A stretch of DNA of 64,000 nucleotides from Mesorhizobium opportunistum WSM2075 (GCF_000176035.2 NC_015675.1:5832001-5896000), one strand, 5' to 3'; shown: positions 34,093 to 43,164, counted from the first letter of the stretch. The notes: generated by a model from the letters alone, not told the origin. Made by a program: numbers and translations.

Positions 34093-34824
34093 ATGCCGGC
34101 AATTAACCTTTCAAAGACGGCGGCGAGCGACCACGCCTCTCGGGTGTTCGACCTCGACCAGATGTCGCTGCGCGAGCTCAACCAGGCGCTGCACAATCTG
34201 GCTCCCGGCTCGAACGAGACCGCCTGGGAAGTGTTGAACCCGAAAGGCAGCCATTCCGTCGCCGTCGGCGTCGATCAGCCTGTCACCATCGATGTGCGCG
34301 GCAGCGTCGGCTACTATTGCGGCGGTATGAACTCCGGCAGCGCCATCACCGTGCATGGCTCGGCCGGCCCCGGCGTCGGCGAGAACATGATGTCGGGCTC
34401 GATCACCATCAAGGGCGATGCCAGCCAGTATGCCGGCGCCACCGGCAAGGGTGGCCTGCTGGTCATCGAGGGCAACGCCTCGTCGCGCTGCGGCATCTCG
34501 ATGAAGGGCATCGACATCGTCGTGCATGGCAATATCGGCCACATGTCGGCCTTCATGGCACAATCAGGCAATCTGGTGGTGCTGGGCGATGCCGGCGACG
34601 CGCTGGGCGATTCCATCTACGAGGCGCGCCTGTTCGTGCGCGGCAACGTCGGCAGCCTGGGCGCCGACTGCATCGCCAAGGAGATGCGGCCCGAACATCT
34701 GCAATTGCTGCAGGGGCTGCTCGACCGCGCCGGCATCACCGGCGTCAAGCCGTCTGAGTTCAAGCGCTATGGCTCGGCGCGCACCCTCTACAATTTCAAT
34801 ATCGACAACGCCGACGCGTATTGA
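34093..34824 (+). CDS. mgsB: N-methylglutamate synthase subunit B (GXGXG domain of glutamate synthase)
   Basis: 243 residues from the ATG at 34093, 4 bp after mgsA stops. It corresponds to the C-terminal beta-helix (GXGXG) domain of glutamate synthase as a free-standing subunit. Repeating glycine-rich turns are visible: VRGSVGYYCGGMNSGSAITVHGSAGPGVGENMMSG broken over several rungs, KGGLLVIEGNA and MSAFMAQSGNLVVLGDAGD. In GltB this domain is structural, placing amidotransferase and synthase domains so ammonia can be channelled; here methylamine would be channelled. Context mgsA-mgsB-mgsC-gmaS makes the assignment firm. Confidence 0.92.
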   Translation: MPAINLSKTAASDHASRVFDLDQMSLRELNQALHNLAPGSNETAWEVLNPKGSHSVAVGVDQPVTIDVRGSVGYYCGGMNSGSAITVHGSAGPGVGENMMSGSITIKGDASQYAGATGKGGLLVIEGNASSRCGISMKGIDIVVHGNIGHMSAFMAQSGNLVVLGDAGDALGDSIYEARLFVRGNVGSLGADCIAKEMRPEHLQLLQGLLDRAGITGVKPSEFKRYGSARTLYNFNIDNADAY

Positions 34825-34830
34825 GGCAGC

Positions 34831-36159
34831 ATGACCTATCGCAACCCGCCGACGACGCCGCGCAAATCCGCGACCTTCGACGACTACACGCTTTCCGAAA
34901 TCCGCCGCGCCGCGGCGACCGGCATCTATGACATCCGTGGCGCCGGCGCCAAGCGCAAGCTGCCGCATTTCGACGATCTCCTGTTCCTTGGCGCCTCGAT
35001 CTCGCGCTATCCGCTCGAAGGCTATCGCGAACGCTGCGACACCAGCGTGGTGCTGGGTTCGCGTCATGCCAAGAAGCCGATCGAACTGAAAATCCCGATC
35101 ACCATCGCCGGCATGAGCTTCGGCTCGCTGTCGGGTCCAGCCAAGGAGGCGCTCGGGCGCGGCGCAACACTGTCCGGCACCTCGACCACGACCGGCGACG
35201 GCGGCATGACCGAGGAGGAGCGCGGCCATTCCAAGCAGCTGGTCTATCAATATCTGCCGTCGCGTTACGGCATGAACCTGCGCGACCTGCGTCGCGCCGA
35301 CGCGATCGAAGTCGTGGTCGGCCAAGGCGCCAAGCCGGGCGGCGGCGGCATGCTGCTTGGCCAGAAGATTTCCGATCGCGTCGCCGAGATGCGCACGCTG
35401 CCCAAAGGCATCGACCAGCGTTCGGCCTCGCGCCACCCCGACTGGACGGGCCCGGACGATCTCGAGATCAAGATCCTGGAATTGCGCGAAATCACCGACT
35501 GGGAAAAACCGATCTACGTCAAGGTCGGCGGCGCCCGGCCCTATTACGATACAGCGCTTGCGGTGAAGGCCGGCGCCGATGTCGTCGTGGTCGACGGCAT
35601 GCAGGGCGGCACCGCGGCAACCCAGGAAGTGTTCATCGAAAATGTCGGCCAGCCGACGCTTGCCTGCATCAGGCCGGCGGTACAGGCGCTGCAGGATCTC
35701 GGCATGCACCGCAAGGTGCAGCTGATCGTCTCGGGCGGCATCCGCAACGGCGCCGATGTCGCCAAGGCGCTCGCATTGGGCGTCGATGCGGTCTCGATCG
35801 GCACGGCAGCGCTTGTCGCGCTCGGCGACAATGATCCGCGCTGGGAGGCGGAGTACAACGAACTCGGCACGACGGCCGGCGCCTATGACGACTGGCATGA
35901 GGGTCGCGACCCGGCCGGCATCACCACGCAGGACCCGGAACTGATGAAGCGGGTCGATCCGGTGGCCGCCGGCCGTCGGCTGGCGAACTACCTCAAGGTG
36001 ATGACGCTCGAGGCCCAGACCATCGCCCGCGCCTGCGGCAAGAACAGCCTGCACAATCTCGAACCCGAGGACCTCGTTGCACTGACGATCGAGGCAGCCG
36101 CCATGGCCGGCGTGCCGCTGGCCGGCACCAACTGGATACCGGGGAAGAACGGCTTCTAA
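34831..36159 (+). CDS. mgsC: N-methylglutamate synthase subunit C (FMN synthase domain of glutamate synthase)
   Basis: 442 residues, matching the central and FMN-binding TIM-barrel domain of GltB. PITIAGMSFGSLSGPAKEAL, EVVVGQGAKPGGGGMLLGQK, VDGMQGGTAATQEVF and SGGIRNGADVAKALALGVDAVSIG are the usual substrate and FMN segments. It makes N-methylglutamate from methylamine (delivered through MgsA/B) and 2-oxoglutarate. The region that holds the 3Fe-4S Cys cluster in glutamate synthase has only one Cys (ARACGKNSLHN), so the cluster may be absent or differently bound. The start is 6 bp after mgsB. Assignment firm by sequence and operon. Confidence 0.93.
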   Translation: MTYRNPPTTPRKSATFDDYTLSEIRRAAATGIYDIRGAGAKRKLPHFDDLLFLGASISRYPLEGYRERCDTSVVLGSRHAKKPIELKIPITIAGMSFGSLSGPAKEALGRGATLSGTSTTTGDGGMTEEERGHSKQLVYQYLPSRYGMNLRDLRRADAIEVVVGQGAKPGGGGMLLGQKISDRVAEMRTLPKGIDQRSASRHPDWTGPDDLEIKILELREITDWEKPIYVKVGGARPYYDTALAVKAGADVVVVDGMQGGTAATQEVFIENVGQPTLACIRPAVQALQDLGMHRKVQLIVSGGIRNGADVAKALALGVDAVSIGTAALVALGDNDPRWEAEYNELGTTAGAYDDWHEGRDPAGITTQDPELMKRVDPVAAGRRLANYLKVMTLEAQTIARACGKNSLHNLEPEDLVALTIEAAAMAGVPLAGTNWIPGKNGF

Positions 36160-36166
36160 TCAACGA

Positions 36167-36181
36167 AGGGCCGAAGGCCCT
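36167..36181 (+). terminator. Small hairpin between mgsC and gmaS
   Basis: AGGGCC-GAA-GGCCCT is a 6-bp stem with a 3-nt loop, 7 bp after the mgsC stop, with another AGGGCC 7 nt later that could compete for pairing. No T-run follows. It may partly attenuate or protect the mgs transcript ahead of gmaS. Confidence 0.3.
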
Positions 36182-36220
36182 ATGCTCTAGGGCCAACAAT
36201 CGACAAAATGGGGAACTTCC

Positions 36221-37528
36221 GTGACAGCTGATCTTGCAGAATTCGCAAGGGCGAAAAACGTCAAATATTTCATGATTTCCTACACTGACCTGTTCAGTGG
36301 GCAGCGCGCCAAGCTGGTGCCGGCGCAGGCAATCGCCGACATGCAGAAGGATGGCGCCGGCTTTGCCGGGTTCGCCACATGGCTCGACCTGACGCCGGCG
36401 CATCCCGACATGCTGGCGGTTCCCGATCCCGCCTCGGTGATCCAGCTGCCGTGGAAGCCCGAAGTCGCCTGGGTCGCCGCCAACTGCATCATGGACGACA
36501 AGCAGGTCGACCAGGCGCCGCGCAACACACTGAAGCGATTGATCGCCGAGGCCGCCAGCGACGGCATGCATGTGAAGACCGGCGTCGAGGCCGAGTTCTT
36601 CCTGATCTCGCCCGACGGTAAAACGATTTCCGACGAATACGATACCGCGTCAAAACCCTGCTACGACCAGCAAGCGGTGATGCGGCGCTATGATGTCATT
36701 GCCGAGATCTGCGATCACATGCTGGCGCTCGGCTGGGGCGCCTACCAGAACGATCACGAGGATGCCAACGGCCAGTTCGAGATGAATTGGGCCTTCGACG
36801 ATGCGCTGGCGACCGCCGACAAGCACTCCTTCTTCAAGTTCATGGTCAAGTCGATCGCGGAAAAGCACGGCCTGCGCGCGACCTTCATGCCAAAGCCCTT
36901 CCAGGGGCTGACCGGCAATGGCTGCCATGCACATATCTCGGTGTGGGACGAGACCGGCAAGACCAATGTGTTCGCCGACAATTCGATGGAACTCGGCCTG
37001 TCGGCCAAGGGCAAAAACTTCCTCGGCGGCATCATGAAGCACGCCTCGGCGCTTGCCGCGATCACCAATCCGACGGTCAATTCCTACAAGCGCATCAACG
37101 CGCCGCGCACCATCTCGGGCGCGACCTGGGCGCCGAACACGGTGACCTGGACCGGCAACAACCGCACCCACATGGTGCGCGTGCCGGGACCCGGCCGCTT
37201 CGAACTGCGCCTGCCCGACGGCGCGGCCAACCCCTATTTGCTGCAAGCCGTCATCATCGCCGCCGGTCTCGACGGCATCCGCTCCAAGGCCGATCCGGGC
37301 AAACGCTACGACATCGACATGTACCAGCTCGGCCATACCGTCACGGACGCACCGAAGCTGCCGCTCAACCTGCTCGACGCGCTGCGCGAGTTCGACAACG
37401 ACAAATCGCTCAAGGCGGCGCTGGGTGAGGAATTTTCGTCGGCATACCTAAAGCTGAAGCATCAGGAATGGAATTCCTATGCTTCGCACTTCACGCAATG
37501 GGAGCGCGACCACACGCTGGATATCTAG
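36221..37528 (+). CDS. gmaS: Gamma-glutamylmethylamide synthetase (glutamine synthetase family)
   Basis: 435 residues from a GTG with GGGGAA upstream. Ligates methylamine to glutamate with ATP, giving gamma-glutamylmethylamide; it is the usual marker gene for the indirect methylamine pathway. Glutamine-synthetase features are intact: GVEAEFF metal site, DHEDANGQFEMNW, FMPKPFQGLTGNGCHAH, and NSYKRINAPRT near the ATP site. Sequence and length suit GmaS rather than GlnA (about 470 residues with an adenylylation Tyr). Neighbours mgsABC upstream and mgdABCD downstream confirm the role. A repeat hairpin follows the stop by 2 bp. Confidence 0.95.
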   Translation: MTADLAEFARAKNVKYFMISYTDLFSGQRAKLVPAQAIADMQKDGAGFAGFATWLDLTPAHPDMLAVPDPASVIQLPWKPEVAWVAANCIMDDKQVDQAPRNTLKRLIAEAASDGMHVKTGVEAEFFLISPDGKTISDEYDTASKPCYDQQAVMRRYDVIAEICDHMLALGWGAYQNDHEDANGQFEMNWAFDDALATADKHSFFKFMVKSIAEKHGLRATFMPKPFQGLTGNGCHAHISVWDETGKTNVFADNSMELGLSAKGKNFLGGIMKHASALAAITNPTVNSYKRINAPRTISGATWAPNTVTWTGNNRTHMVRVPGPGRFELRLPDGAANPYLLQAVIIAAGLDGIRSKADPGKRYDIDMYQLGHTVTDAPKLPLNLLDALREFDNDKSLKAALGEEFSSAYLKLKHQEWNSYASHFTQWERDHTLDI

Positions 37529-37530
37529 AA

Positions 37531-37576
37531 GCATCGGACCGAAAAGTGTGAAGCGGTTTTCGGGTAAATCCGATGC
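37531..37576. repeat. Rhizobial short palindromic repeat after gmaS
   Basis: GCATCGGACCGAAAAGTGTG ... TCCGATGC: the ends GCATCGGA and TCCGATGC pair, with an inner CCGAAAA/TTTTCGGG stem. This element type recurs widely in Mesorhizobium and related genomes (from memory). Directly after the gmaS stop it may act as a transcript end or stabiliser. Confidence 0.6.
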
Positions 37577-37621
37577 GTCAAAAAGAATCCGGCGTAGGGC
37601 GAGCGGCCTTGGAATGACGCA

Positions 37622-38875
37622 ATGAAATACTCGATCTTCTCGCTCGCCCGCGCCGCCCTCTCCGGCCACAAGAACTGGCAGCGCACATGGCGCGATGCCA
37701 CGCCGAAGGATCGCTACGACGTGGTGATCATCGGCGGCGGCGGCCATGGCCTTGCGACCGCATGGTTCCTTGCCAGCGAATACGGCATCAGGAATGTCGC
37801 CGTGCTCGAAAAGGGGTGGATCGGCTCCGGCAATGCCGGCCGCAACACCACCATCATCCGCTCCAATTACGGCCTGCCCGGGAATACCGGCTTCTACGAA
37901 TTGTCGATGAAGCTGTGGGAGCGGATGGAGCAGGACCTCAACTACAACACGATGGTCAGCCAGCGCGGCGTCATCAACCTCTACCATTCCGACGCACAGC
38001 GCGACGCCTATGCGCGGCGCGGCAACACCATGCGCATCAACGGTATCGATGCCGAACTGCTCGACCTCGCCGCGGTCAAGAAGATGATCCCGTTCCTGAA
38101 TTACGACAATGCGCGTTTTCCCGTGCAGGGCGGATTGCTGCAGCGGCGCGGCGGCACGGCACGGCACGACGCCGTGGTCTGGGGCTATGCCCATGCGGCA
38201 AGCGCGCTCGGCGTCGATATCATCCAGAACTGCGAGGTGACAGGCTTCGTCCGTGACGCCAACGGCAAGGTGACCGGCGTCGAGACCTCGCGCGGCAAGA
38301 TTGGCGCCGGCAAGGTCGGCATGGCGGTGGCTGGTTCCTCCTCGCGCGTCGCGGCGATGGCCGGCTTGCGCCTGCCGATCGAAAGCCATGTGCTGCAGGC
38401 CTTCGTCTCCGAGGCGATCAAGCCGCTCATCCCGGGTGTCATGACCTTCGGCGCCGGCCATTTCTATGTCAGCCAGTCGGACAAGGGCGGGCTGGTCTTC
38501 GGCGGCGACATCGATGGCTATAATTCCTACGCCCAGCGCGGCAACCTGCCGGTCATGGAGGATGTCTGCGAGGGCGGCATGGCGCTGATGCCGATGATCG
38601 GCCGCGTGCGCCTGCTGCGCCAGTGGGGCGGCATCATGGACATGTCGATGGACGGTTCGCCGATCATCGACAAGACGCCGGTGGACGGGCTCTATCTCAA
38701 TGCAGGCTGGTGCTATGGCGGCTTCAAGGCGACGCCCGGCTCGGGCTTCGTCTTTGCACACCTCCTGGCTCGCGAAGAATCCCACAAGGAGGCGGCACGG
38801 TTCCGCCTCGACCGGTTCCGGACCGGTGCCGTGATAGACGAAAAGGGCCAGGGCGCCCAACCGAACCTTCACTGA
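37622..38875 (+). CDS. mgdA: N-methylglutamate dehydrogenase subunit A (sarcosine oxidase beta-like)
   Basis: 417 residues. FAD-dependent subunit homologous to SoxB of heterotetrameric sarcosine oxidase. VVIIGGGGHGLATAW is the dinucleotide motif; NAGRNTTIIRSNYG follows as in SoxB. His182 in GGTARHDAV corresponds to the His that carries covalent FMN in sarcosine oxidases. In complex with MgdBCD it oxidises N-methylglutamate to glutamate and transfers the methyl carbon to tetrahydrofolate. It begins a SoxB-D-A-G order that equals mgdABCD. The gap to gmaS is 93 bp and holds a repeat hairpin, so a separate promoter is possible. Sarcosine as extra substrate cannot be excluded. Confidence 0.92.
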   Translation: MKYSIFSLARAALSGHKNWQRTWRDATPKDRYDVVIIGGGGHGLATAWFLASEYGIRNVAVLEKGWIGSGNAGRNTTIIRSNYGLPGNTGFYELSMKLWERMEQDLNYNTMVSQRGVINLYHSDAQRDAYARRGNTMRINGIDAELLDLAAVKKMIPFLNYDNARFPVQGGLLQRRGGTARHDAVVWGYAHAASALGVDIIQNCEVTGFVRDANGKVTGVETSRGKIGAGKVGMAVAGSSSRVAAMAGLRLPIESHVLQAFVSEAIKPLIPGVMTFGAGHFYVSQSDKGGLVFGGDIDGYNSYAQRGNLPVMEDVCEGGMALMPMIGRVRLLRQWGGIMDMSMDGSPIIDKTPVDGLYLNAGWCYGGFKATPGSGFVFAHLLAREESHKEAARFRLDRFRTGAVIDEKGQGAQPNLH

Positions 38876-38885
38876 GAACGGTCAC

Positions 38886-39161
38886 ATGCGTATTGTCTGT
38901 CCCTTCTGCGGTGAACGCGAACTCGGCGAGTTCACTTATCTCGGCGATGCCAAGCCGGTGCGCCCAGCGGCCGGCGCTTCGGAAGACGAGGTCTTCGACT
39001 ACGTCTATCTGCGTGACAACATCGCCGGTGATACCAGCGAACACTGGTACCACGGCGGTGGCTGCCGGGCCTGGCTGAAGATCACCCGCAACACGCTGAC
39101 GCACGAGATTTCGGCCGTGGAGCCGACGGCGGGTGTTGGTGCGAGGCAGGTTGGGAAATGA
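38886..39161 (+). CDS. mgdB: N-methylglutamate dehydrogenase subunit B (sarcosine oxidase delta-like)
   Basis: 91 residues, the usual size of the delta subunit. Zinc-binding residues are visible: Cys5 and Cys8 in VCPFCGERE, and the HWYHGGGCRAWL segment near 55-66 supplying His and Cys. FTYLGDA and NTLTHEI are also typical of SoxD. It is a small structural subunit at the centre of the tetramer. It lies 10 bp after mgdA. A 241-bp gap filled by an inverted repeat pair separates it from mgdC, which is unusual in this operon. Confidence 0.92.
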   Translation: MRIVCPFCGERELGEFTYLGDAKPVRPAAGASEDEVFDYVYLRDNIAGDTSEHWYHGGGCRAWLKITRNTLTHEISAVEPTAGVGARQVGK

Positions 39162-39182
39162 GCTATTCTCGCCACTTCAGTG

Positions 39183-39360
39183 CTGCCCCTCACCTGCCTG
39201 CCGGCATCCTCTCCCCGTATAGGGACGGGGAGAGGGGCGCTCTCGCCAATGCTTTCGCCAATCACCGGCGTTACAAGAAGGGAGCCGGCATAGCGGCCAG
39301 CCCCCTTCTCCCCGTCCCTATACGGGGAGAAGTGCCCGGCAGGGTGATGAGGGGCAGCGC
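39183..39360. repeat. Inverted pair of rhizobial intergenic repeats inside the mgd operon
   Basis: The left arm (39183-39241) holds CTCTCCCCGTATAGGGACGGGGAGAG and the CCTGCCGGCA block; the right arm (39299-39360) is its reverse complement with small changes. About 57 bp lie between them. The whole unit separates mgdB and mgdC and could form a long hairpin in the message. Sequence class matches the elements at 25141 and 25605. Confidence 0.8.
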
Positions 39361-39402
39361 TGGCCTTCGCCATGACATCAAATCGATGAGAGGCTGAACA
39401 TC

Positions 39403-42381
39403 GTGACCTCTCAAGCCCATCGCCTCGCATCCGGCGGCCTCATCGACCGCTCGGCGTCGCTGCATTTTCGCTTCGACGGGAAGAGCTTTTCCGGCTTCCA
39501 GGGCGACACGCTGGCCTCGGCGCTGGTCGCCAATGGCGTCAAGCTGGTCGGCCGCTCGTTCAAATATCACCGCCCGCGCGGCATCCTGACTGCAGGTTCG
39601 GAAGAGCCCAACGCACTGGTCGAACTGCGCACCGGCGCACGCCGCGAACCGAACACCAAGGCAACGACGGCCGAGCTCTATGAAGGGCTCGAGGCCGCCA
39701 GCCAGAACCGCTGGCCGTCGCTGCGCCATGATGTGATGTCGGTGAACCAATTGTTCGCGCCGATCTTCGTCGCCGGCTTCTACTACAAGACCTTCATGTG
39801 GCCGGCCAAGTTCTGGGAAGCGATCTACGAGCCAGCGATCCGCCGCGCCGCCGGCCTTGGACGCGCCGCCGGCATTGCCGATCCCGACCACTACGACAAG
39901 GCCTGGGCGCATTGCGACGTGCTGATCGCCGGTTCCGGCCCGACCGGCCTGGCGGCGGCACTGGCTGCCGGCCGCGCTGGTGCCCGCGTCATCCTGTGCG
40001 AAGAGGATTTCGTCCCTGGCGGCCGCCTGCTGTCGGATGGCGGCACGATCGATGGCATGCCGGCGGCCGAGTGGCTGTCGAAGACGCTGGCGGAATTGGC
40101 CGACATGCCCGACGTCCGCATCATGACCCGCACGACACCGTTCGGCGTCTATGACGGCGGCACCTATGGCGCGATCGAGCGGGTCAACGATCATCTGCCC
40201 TCGCCGCCGCAGCATGAGGTGCGCCAGCGCTTGTGGCGGATCGTGGCCAAGCGCTGTGTCGTCGCCGCAGGCGCCATCGAACGGCCGATCGTCTTTGCCG
40301 GCAATGACACGCCGGGCGTGATGATGGCCTCCGCGATGCGGACCTATGTCACGCGCTACGCGGCAGCACCGGCAAAGCGCATCGCGCTGTTCACCAACAA
40401 TGAGGATGGCTGGCGCACGGTCGAGGCGGCTCTCGGCGCCGGACTGCAGATCGCGGCGGTGATCGACGCGCGGGCCGATGTCTCTGCGGCCCACCGTTCG
40501 TTGGCATCCAAGGGCGGCTTCCCGGTGCTGCATGGCGCCGTCAGCGGCATCGACGGCGGCAAGGATGGCGTGCGGAAAATCGCGGTGTCGCTGACCGGCG
40601 GCGCGCGCGCCGAGGTCGAGGCGGACGGGCTCGCTGTTTCCGGCGGCTGGAACCCGGCGGTCGGGCTGACCTCCTATCATCGCGGCCGGCCGAAATGGCG
40701 CGATGACATTGCTGCCTTCGTACCCGATGGCGCGCCTCCCGGCATGGTCGCCGCTGGCGCCGCTGCCGGCGCCTTCGGGCTCGGGGCCTGCCTGGCAGAA
40801 GGGTTCGCCGCTGGTGCAACAGCCGCGCTCGACGCCGGGCGCAGCGGCAAGCCAGGCTACGCGCCGATCGGCGACGACGAGGCTTTCTCGCTGACACCGC
40901 TCTGGCACGTTAACGGCAAGGGCAAGGCGTTTGTCGACCAGCAGCACGATGTCACGGCCTCAGACATCGAACTCGCCCAGCGCGAAGGGTTCGAATCTGT
41001 CGAGCACCTGAAGCGCTACACCACGCTCGGCATGGCGACCGACCAGGGCAAGACCTCCAACGTCGCCGGCCTTGCCATTATGGCAGCGGTGAGCGGCCGA
41101 TCCATTCCCGAGACCGGCACGACGATCTACAGGCCGCCTTACGTGCCCGTCGCCATCGGCGCCTTCGCTGGCCATCACCGTGACGAGACTTTCCACGCGA
41201 CGCGGCTGACGCCGTCGCATCACTGGGCCGCCGAACAGGGCGCCATCTTCGTCGACACCGGCCTCTGGAAGCGCGCGCAATGGTATCCCCGCGCCGGCGA
41301 GAAGGACTGGCTGGAATCGGTGACCCGCGAGGTCAAGGCCGTGCGCTCGGGCGTCGGCTTCTGCGATGTCTCGACGCTCGGCAAGATCGACGTGCATGGC
41401 CCGGATGCCGGCGCCTTCCTCGACCGCGTCTACATCAACACCTTCTCCAACCTCGCAGTCGGCAAGGCGCGCTACGGGCTGATGCTGCGCGAGGACGGCA
41501 TCGTCTATGACGACGGCACCACGTCGCGGCTGGCTGAGGACCACTATTTCCTGACGACAACCACGGCCAAGGCCGGGCTGGTGATGCAGCATCTCGAATT
41601 CTGCCGACAGGTGCTGTTTCCCGAACTCGACGTCCAGTTGACGTCGGTGTCCGACCAATGGGCGCAGTTCTCGATTGCCGGACCGAAGACGCGAGACCTG
41701 CTCAGGGAAATCGTCGACCCCGCCGAAGACCTTTCCAACGATGGTTTTCCGTTCATGGGCGCGCGCGAAGTCCGCTTGCGCGGCGGCATCAAGGCGCGGC
41801 TGTTCCGCATCTCCTTCTCGGGCGAGATGGCATTCGAGATCTCCGTGCCGGCGCGCTTTGGCGAGGCCATGGCGCGCAATCTGATGCTGGCCGGCGCGCC
41901 GTTCGGCGTCACGCCTTACGGCACCGAAGCGCTTGGCGTGATGCGTGTCGAAAAGGGCCATGTCGCCGGACCGGAGCTGAGCGGCACGACGACCGCGGCC
42001 GATCTTGGCTTGGGCAAGATGATGTCGACCAAGAAGGATTTCATCGGCCGGGTGATGGCCGGCCGCGAGGCGCTGGTGGCGCCGGACCGGCAGGTCGTGG
42101 TCGGCATCAAGCCGACCGACAAGGCACGCCGGCTGCGCTCCGGCGCGCATATCATCCCGAATGGGCAGACACCGGGCCCCGGCAACGACCAGGGCTATGT
42201 TACTTCGGTCTGCTTCTCGCCAACACTGGACCAGTGGATCGGGCTCGGCCTGGTCGAACGCGGCCGCGAACGCATCGGCGAGATCGTCCATGCACATGAC
42301 CCGCTGCGCGGCGAGGACTATGATGTCGAACTCTGCAATCCCGTCTTCTACGATCCGGATGGAGGGCGCCAGCGTGGTTGA
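39403..42381 (+). CDS. mgdC: N-methylglutamate dehydrogenase subunit C (sarcosine oxidase alpha-like)
   Basis: 992 residues from a GTG. The N-terminal 2Fe-2S-ferredoxin-like fold (about 18-100, FDGKSFSGFQGDTLASALVANG) lacks cluster Cys, as in SoxA. An NAD-binding domain follows (LIAGSGPTGLAAALAAGRAGA near 170). The C-terminal 380 residues are a GcvT-type tetrahydrofolate domain (GVGFCDVSTLGKIDVHGPDAGAFL region; YGTEALGVMRVEKGHVAG). The methyl carbon taken from N-methylglutamate is thus handed to folate as methylene-THF. It ends 8 bp inside mgdD. Assignment firm; the same fold serves sarcosine oxidase, so context decides. Confidence 0.93.
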   Translation: MTSQAHRLASGGLIDRSASLHFRFDGKSFSGFQGDTLASALVANGVKLVGRSFKYHRPRGILTAGSEEPNALVELRTGARREPNTKATTAELYEGLEAASQNRWPSLRHDVMSVNQLFAPIFVAGFYYKTFMWPAKFWEAIYEPAIRRAAGLGRAAGIADPDHYDKAWAHCDVLIAGSGPTGLAAALAAGRAGARVILCEEDFVPGGRLLSDGGTIDGMPAAEWLSKTLAELADMPDVRIMTRTTPFGVYDGGTYGAIERVNDHLPSPPQHEVRQRLWRIVAKRCVVAAGAIERPIVFAGNDTPGVMMASAMRTYVTRYAAAPAKRIALFTNNEDGWRTVEAALGAGLQIAAVIDARADVSAAHRSLASKGGFPVLHGAVSGIDGGKDGVRKIAVSLTGGARAEVEADGLAVSGGWNPAVGLTSYHRGRPKWRDDIAAFVPDGAPPGMVAAGAAAGAFGLGACLAEGFAAGATAALDAGRSGKPGYAPIGDDEAFSLTPLWHVNGKGKAFVDQQHDVTASDIELAQREGFESVEHLKRYTTLGMATDQGKTSNVAGLAIMAAVSGRSIPETGTTIYRPPYVPVAIGAFAGHHRDETFHATRLTPSHHWAAEQGAIFVDTGLWKRAQWYPRAGEKDWLESVTREVKAVRSGVGFCDVSTLGKIDVHGPDAGAFLDRVYINTFSNLAVGKARYGLMLREDGIVYDDGTTSRLAEDHYFLTTTTAKAGLVMQHLEFCRQVLFPELDVQLTSVSDQWAQFSIAGPKTRDLLREIVDPAEDLSNDGFPFMGAREVRLRGGIKARLFRISFSGEMAFEISVPARFGEAMARNLMLAGAPFGVTPYGTEALGVMRVEKGHVAGPELSGTTTAADLGLGKMMSTKKDFIGRVMAGREALVAPDRQVVVGIKPTDKARRLRSGAHIIPNGQTPGPGNDQGYVTSVCFSPTLDQWIGLGLVERGRERIGEIVHAHDPLRGEDYDVELCNPVFYDPDGGRQRG

Positions 42382-43000
42382 GTTTTCCTGGGAGGTCCGC
42401 AGCCCGCTGGAGCATGCGCTTGTTGCCGGGCCGTATGGCGTGAAGGGCGAAGCCGGCGTGTCGCTGACCGAGATCCGCAATTTCGACTTGGTCCAGGTGA
42501 TGGCGCGGCGCGGCAAGGCGGCGGAGCTGGCGAAGGATGCGAAGGCCCATTTTGGCGTCGCGGCCCCGACTGCGCCAACGGTTGTCCAGGCCTCGGACGC
42601 CACGCTAATCTGGTCGGGACCGGACCAGTTCTTCGTTCTGTCAAAGGGCGGCAAGCACACGACGCAGATGCTGGCACCGGCATTCTCCGGCTCCGCCTCG
42701 CTGTCGGAGCAATCGCATGCGCGGGTGTTGATCAGCATTTCTGGGGACAAGGCGCGGATGATGCTGGCGAAACTTTCGTCGATCGATTTATACCCAACCG
42801 CGTTCCCAGTTAGCGCGGCAGCCGCGACCTTGATGGACCACACCAGCGTCACGCTTTGGCGCGGCGCAGACCGGGCGGACGGGCTGGCGGTGTTCAACGT
42901 TCTGGTGTTCGCGACGTTTGCCGAGAGCTTGTGGCACACCATGCTGGATTCGGCTGCGGAATATGGCGTGGCGATCAAACATTCAGAGGAACTGGTGTAG
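42374..43000 (+). CDS. mgdD: N-methylglutamate dehydrogenase subunit D (sarcosine oxidase gamma-like)
   Basis: 208 residues from the GTG at 42374. I prefer it to the ATG at 42359 because GGAGGG sits 7 bp before it. The protein is SoxG-like, a small GcvT-related fold that packs against MgdC at the folate site: SPLEHAL, LTEIRNFDLVQVMAR, ATLIWSGPDQFFVL and an ARVLISISGDKARMMLAKL segment. Overlap of 8 bp with mgdC gives translational coupling. This ends the mgd operon; an inverted repeat pair follows and then tdm under its own motif. Confidence 0.9.
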   Translation: MVEFSWEVRSPLEHALVAGPYGVKGEAGVSLTEIRNFDLVQVMARRGKAAELAKDAKAHFGVAAPTAPTVVQASDATLIWSGPDQFFVLSKGGKHTTQMLAPAFSGSASLSEQSHARVLISISGDKARMMLAKLSSIDLYPTAFPVSAAAATLMDHTSVTLWRGADRADGLAVFNVLVFATFAESLWHTMLDSAAEYGVAIKHSEELV

Positions 43001-43018
43001 CGTTTGTGAGCGGCTCTT

Positions 43019-43164
43019 CCTTCTCCCCTGTGGGAGAAGGTGGATCGGCGCGATAGCGCCGAGACGGATGAGGGTGCTGCAGGGAACGCCAACGCCTCAC
43101 TCCGCTGGAACACCCCTCATCCGTCGCCTTCGGCGACACCTTCTCCCGCAGGGGGAGAAGGGGG
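43019..43164. repeat. Inverted pair of rhizobial intergenic repeats between mgdD and tdm
   Basis: Left arm 43019-43077 (CCTTCTCCCCTGTGGGAGAAGG then GGCGCGATAGCGCC and GACGGATGAGGGTG) and right arm 43111-43164 are reverse complements with variation. Each arm is itself hairpin-rich. The unit follows the mgdD stop by 19 bp and may terminate the operon transcript. Confidence 0.8.

Noticed and set aside
38886..43000. Annotation of the SoxBDAG-type genes as sarcosine oxidase
   Set aside because: Subunit sequences alone would allow it, but the adjacent gmaS and mgsABC make N-methylglutamate dehydrogenase the better call.
43019..43164. CRISPR-like array
   Set aside because: There are only two inverted, hairpin-rich arms and no regularly spaced direct repeats.
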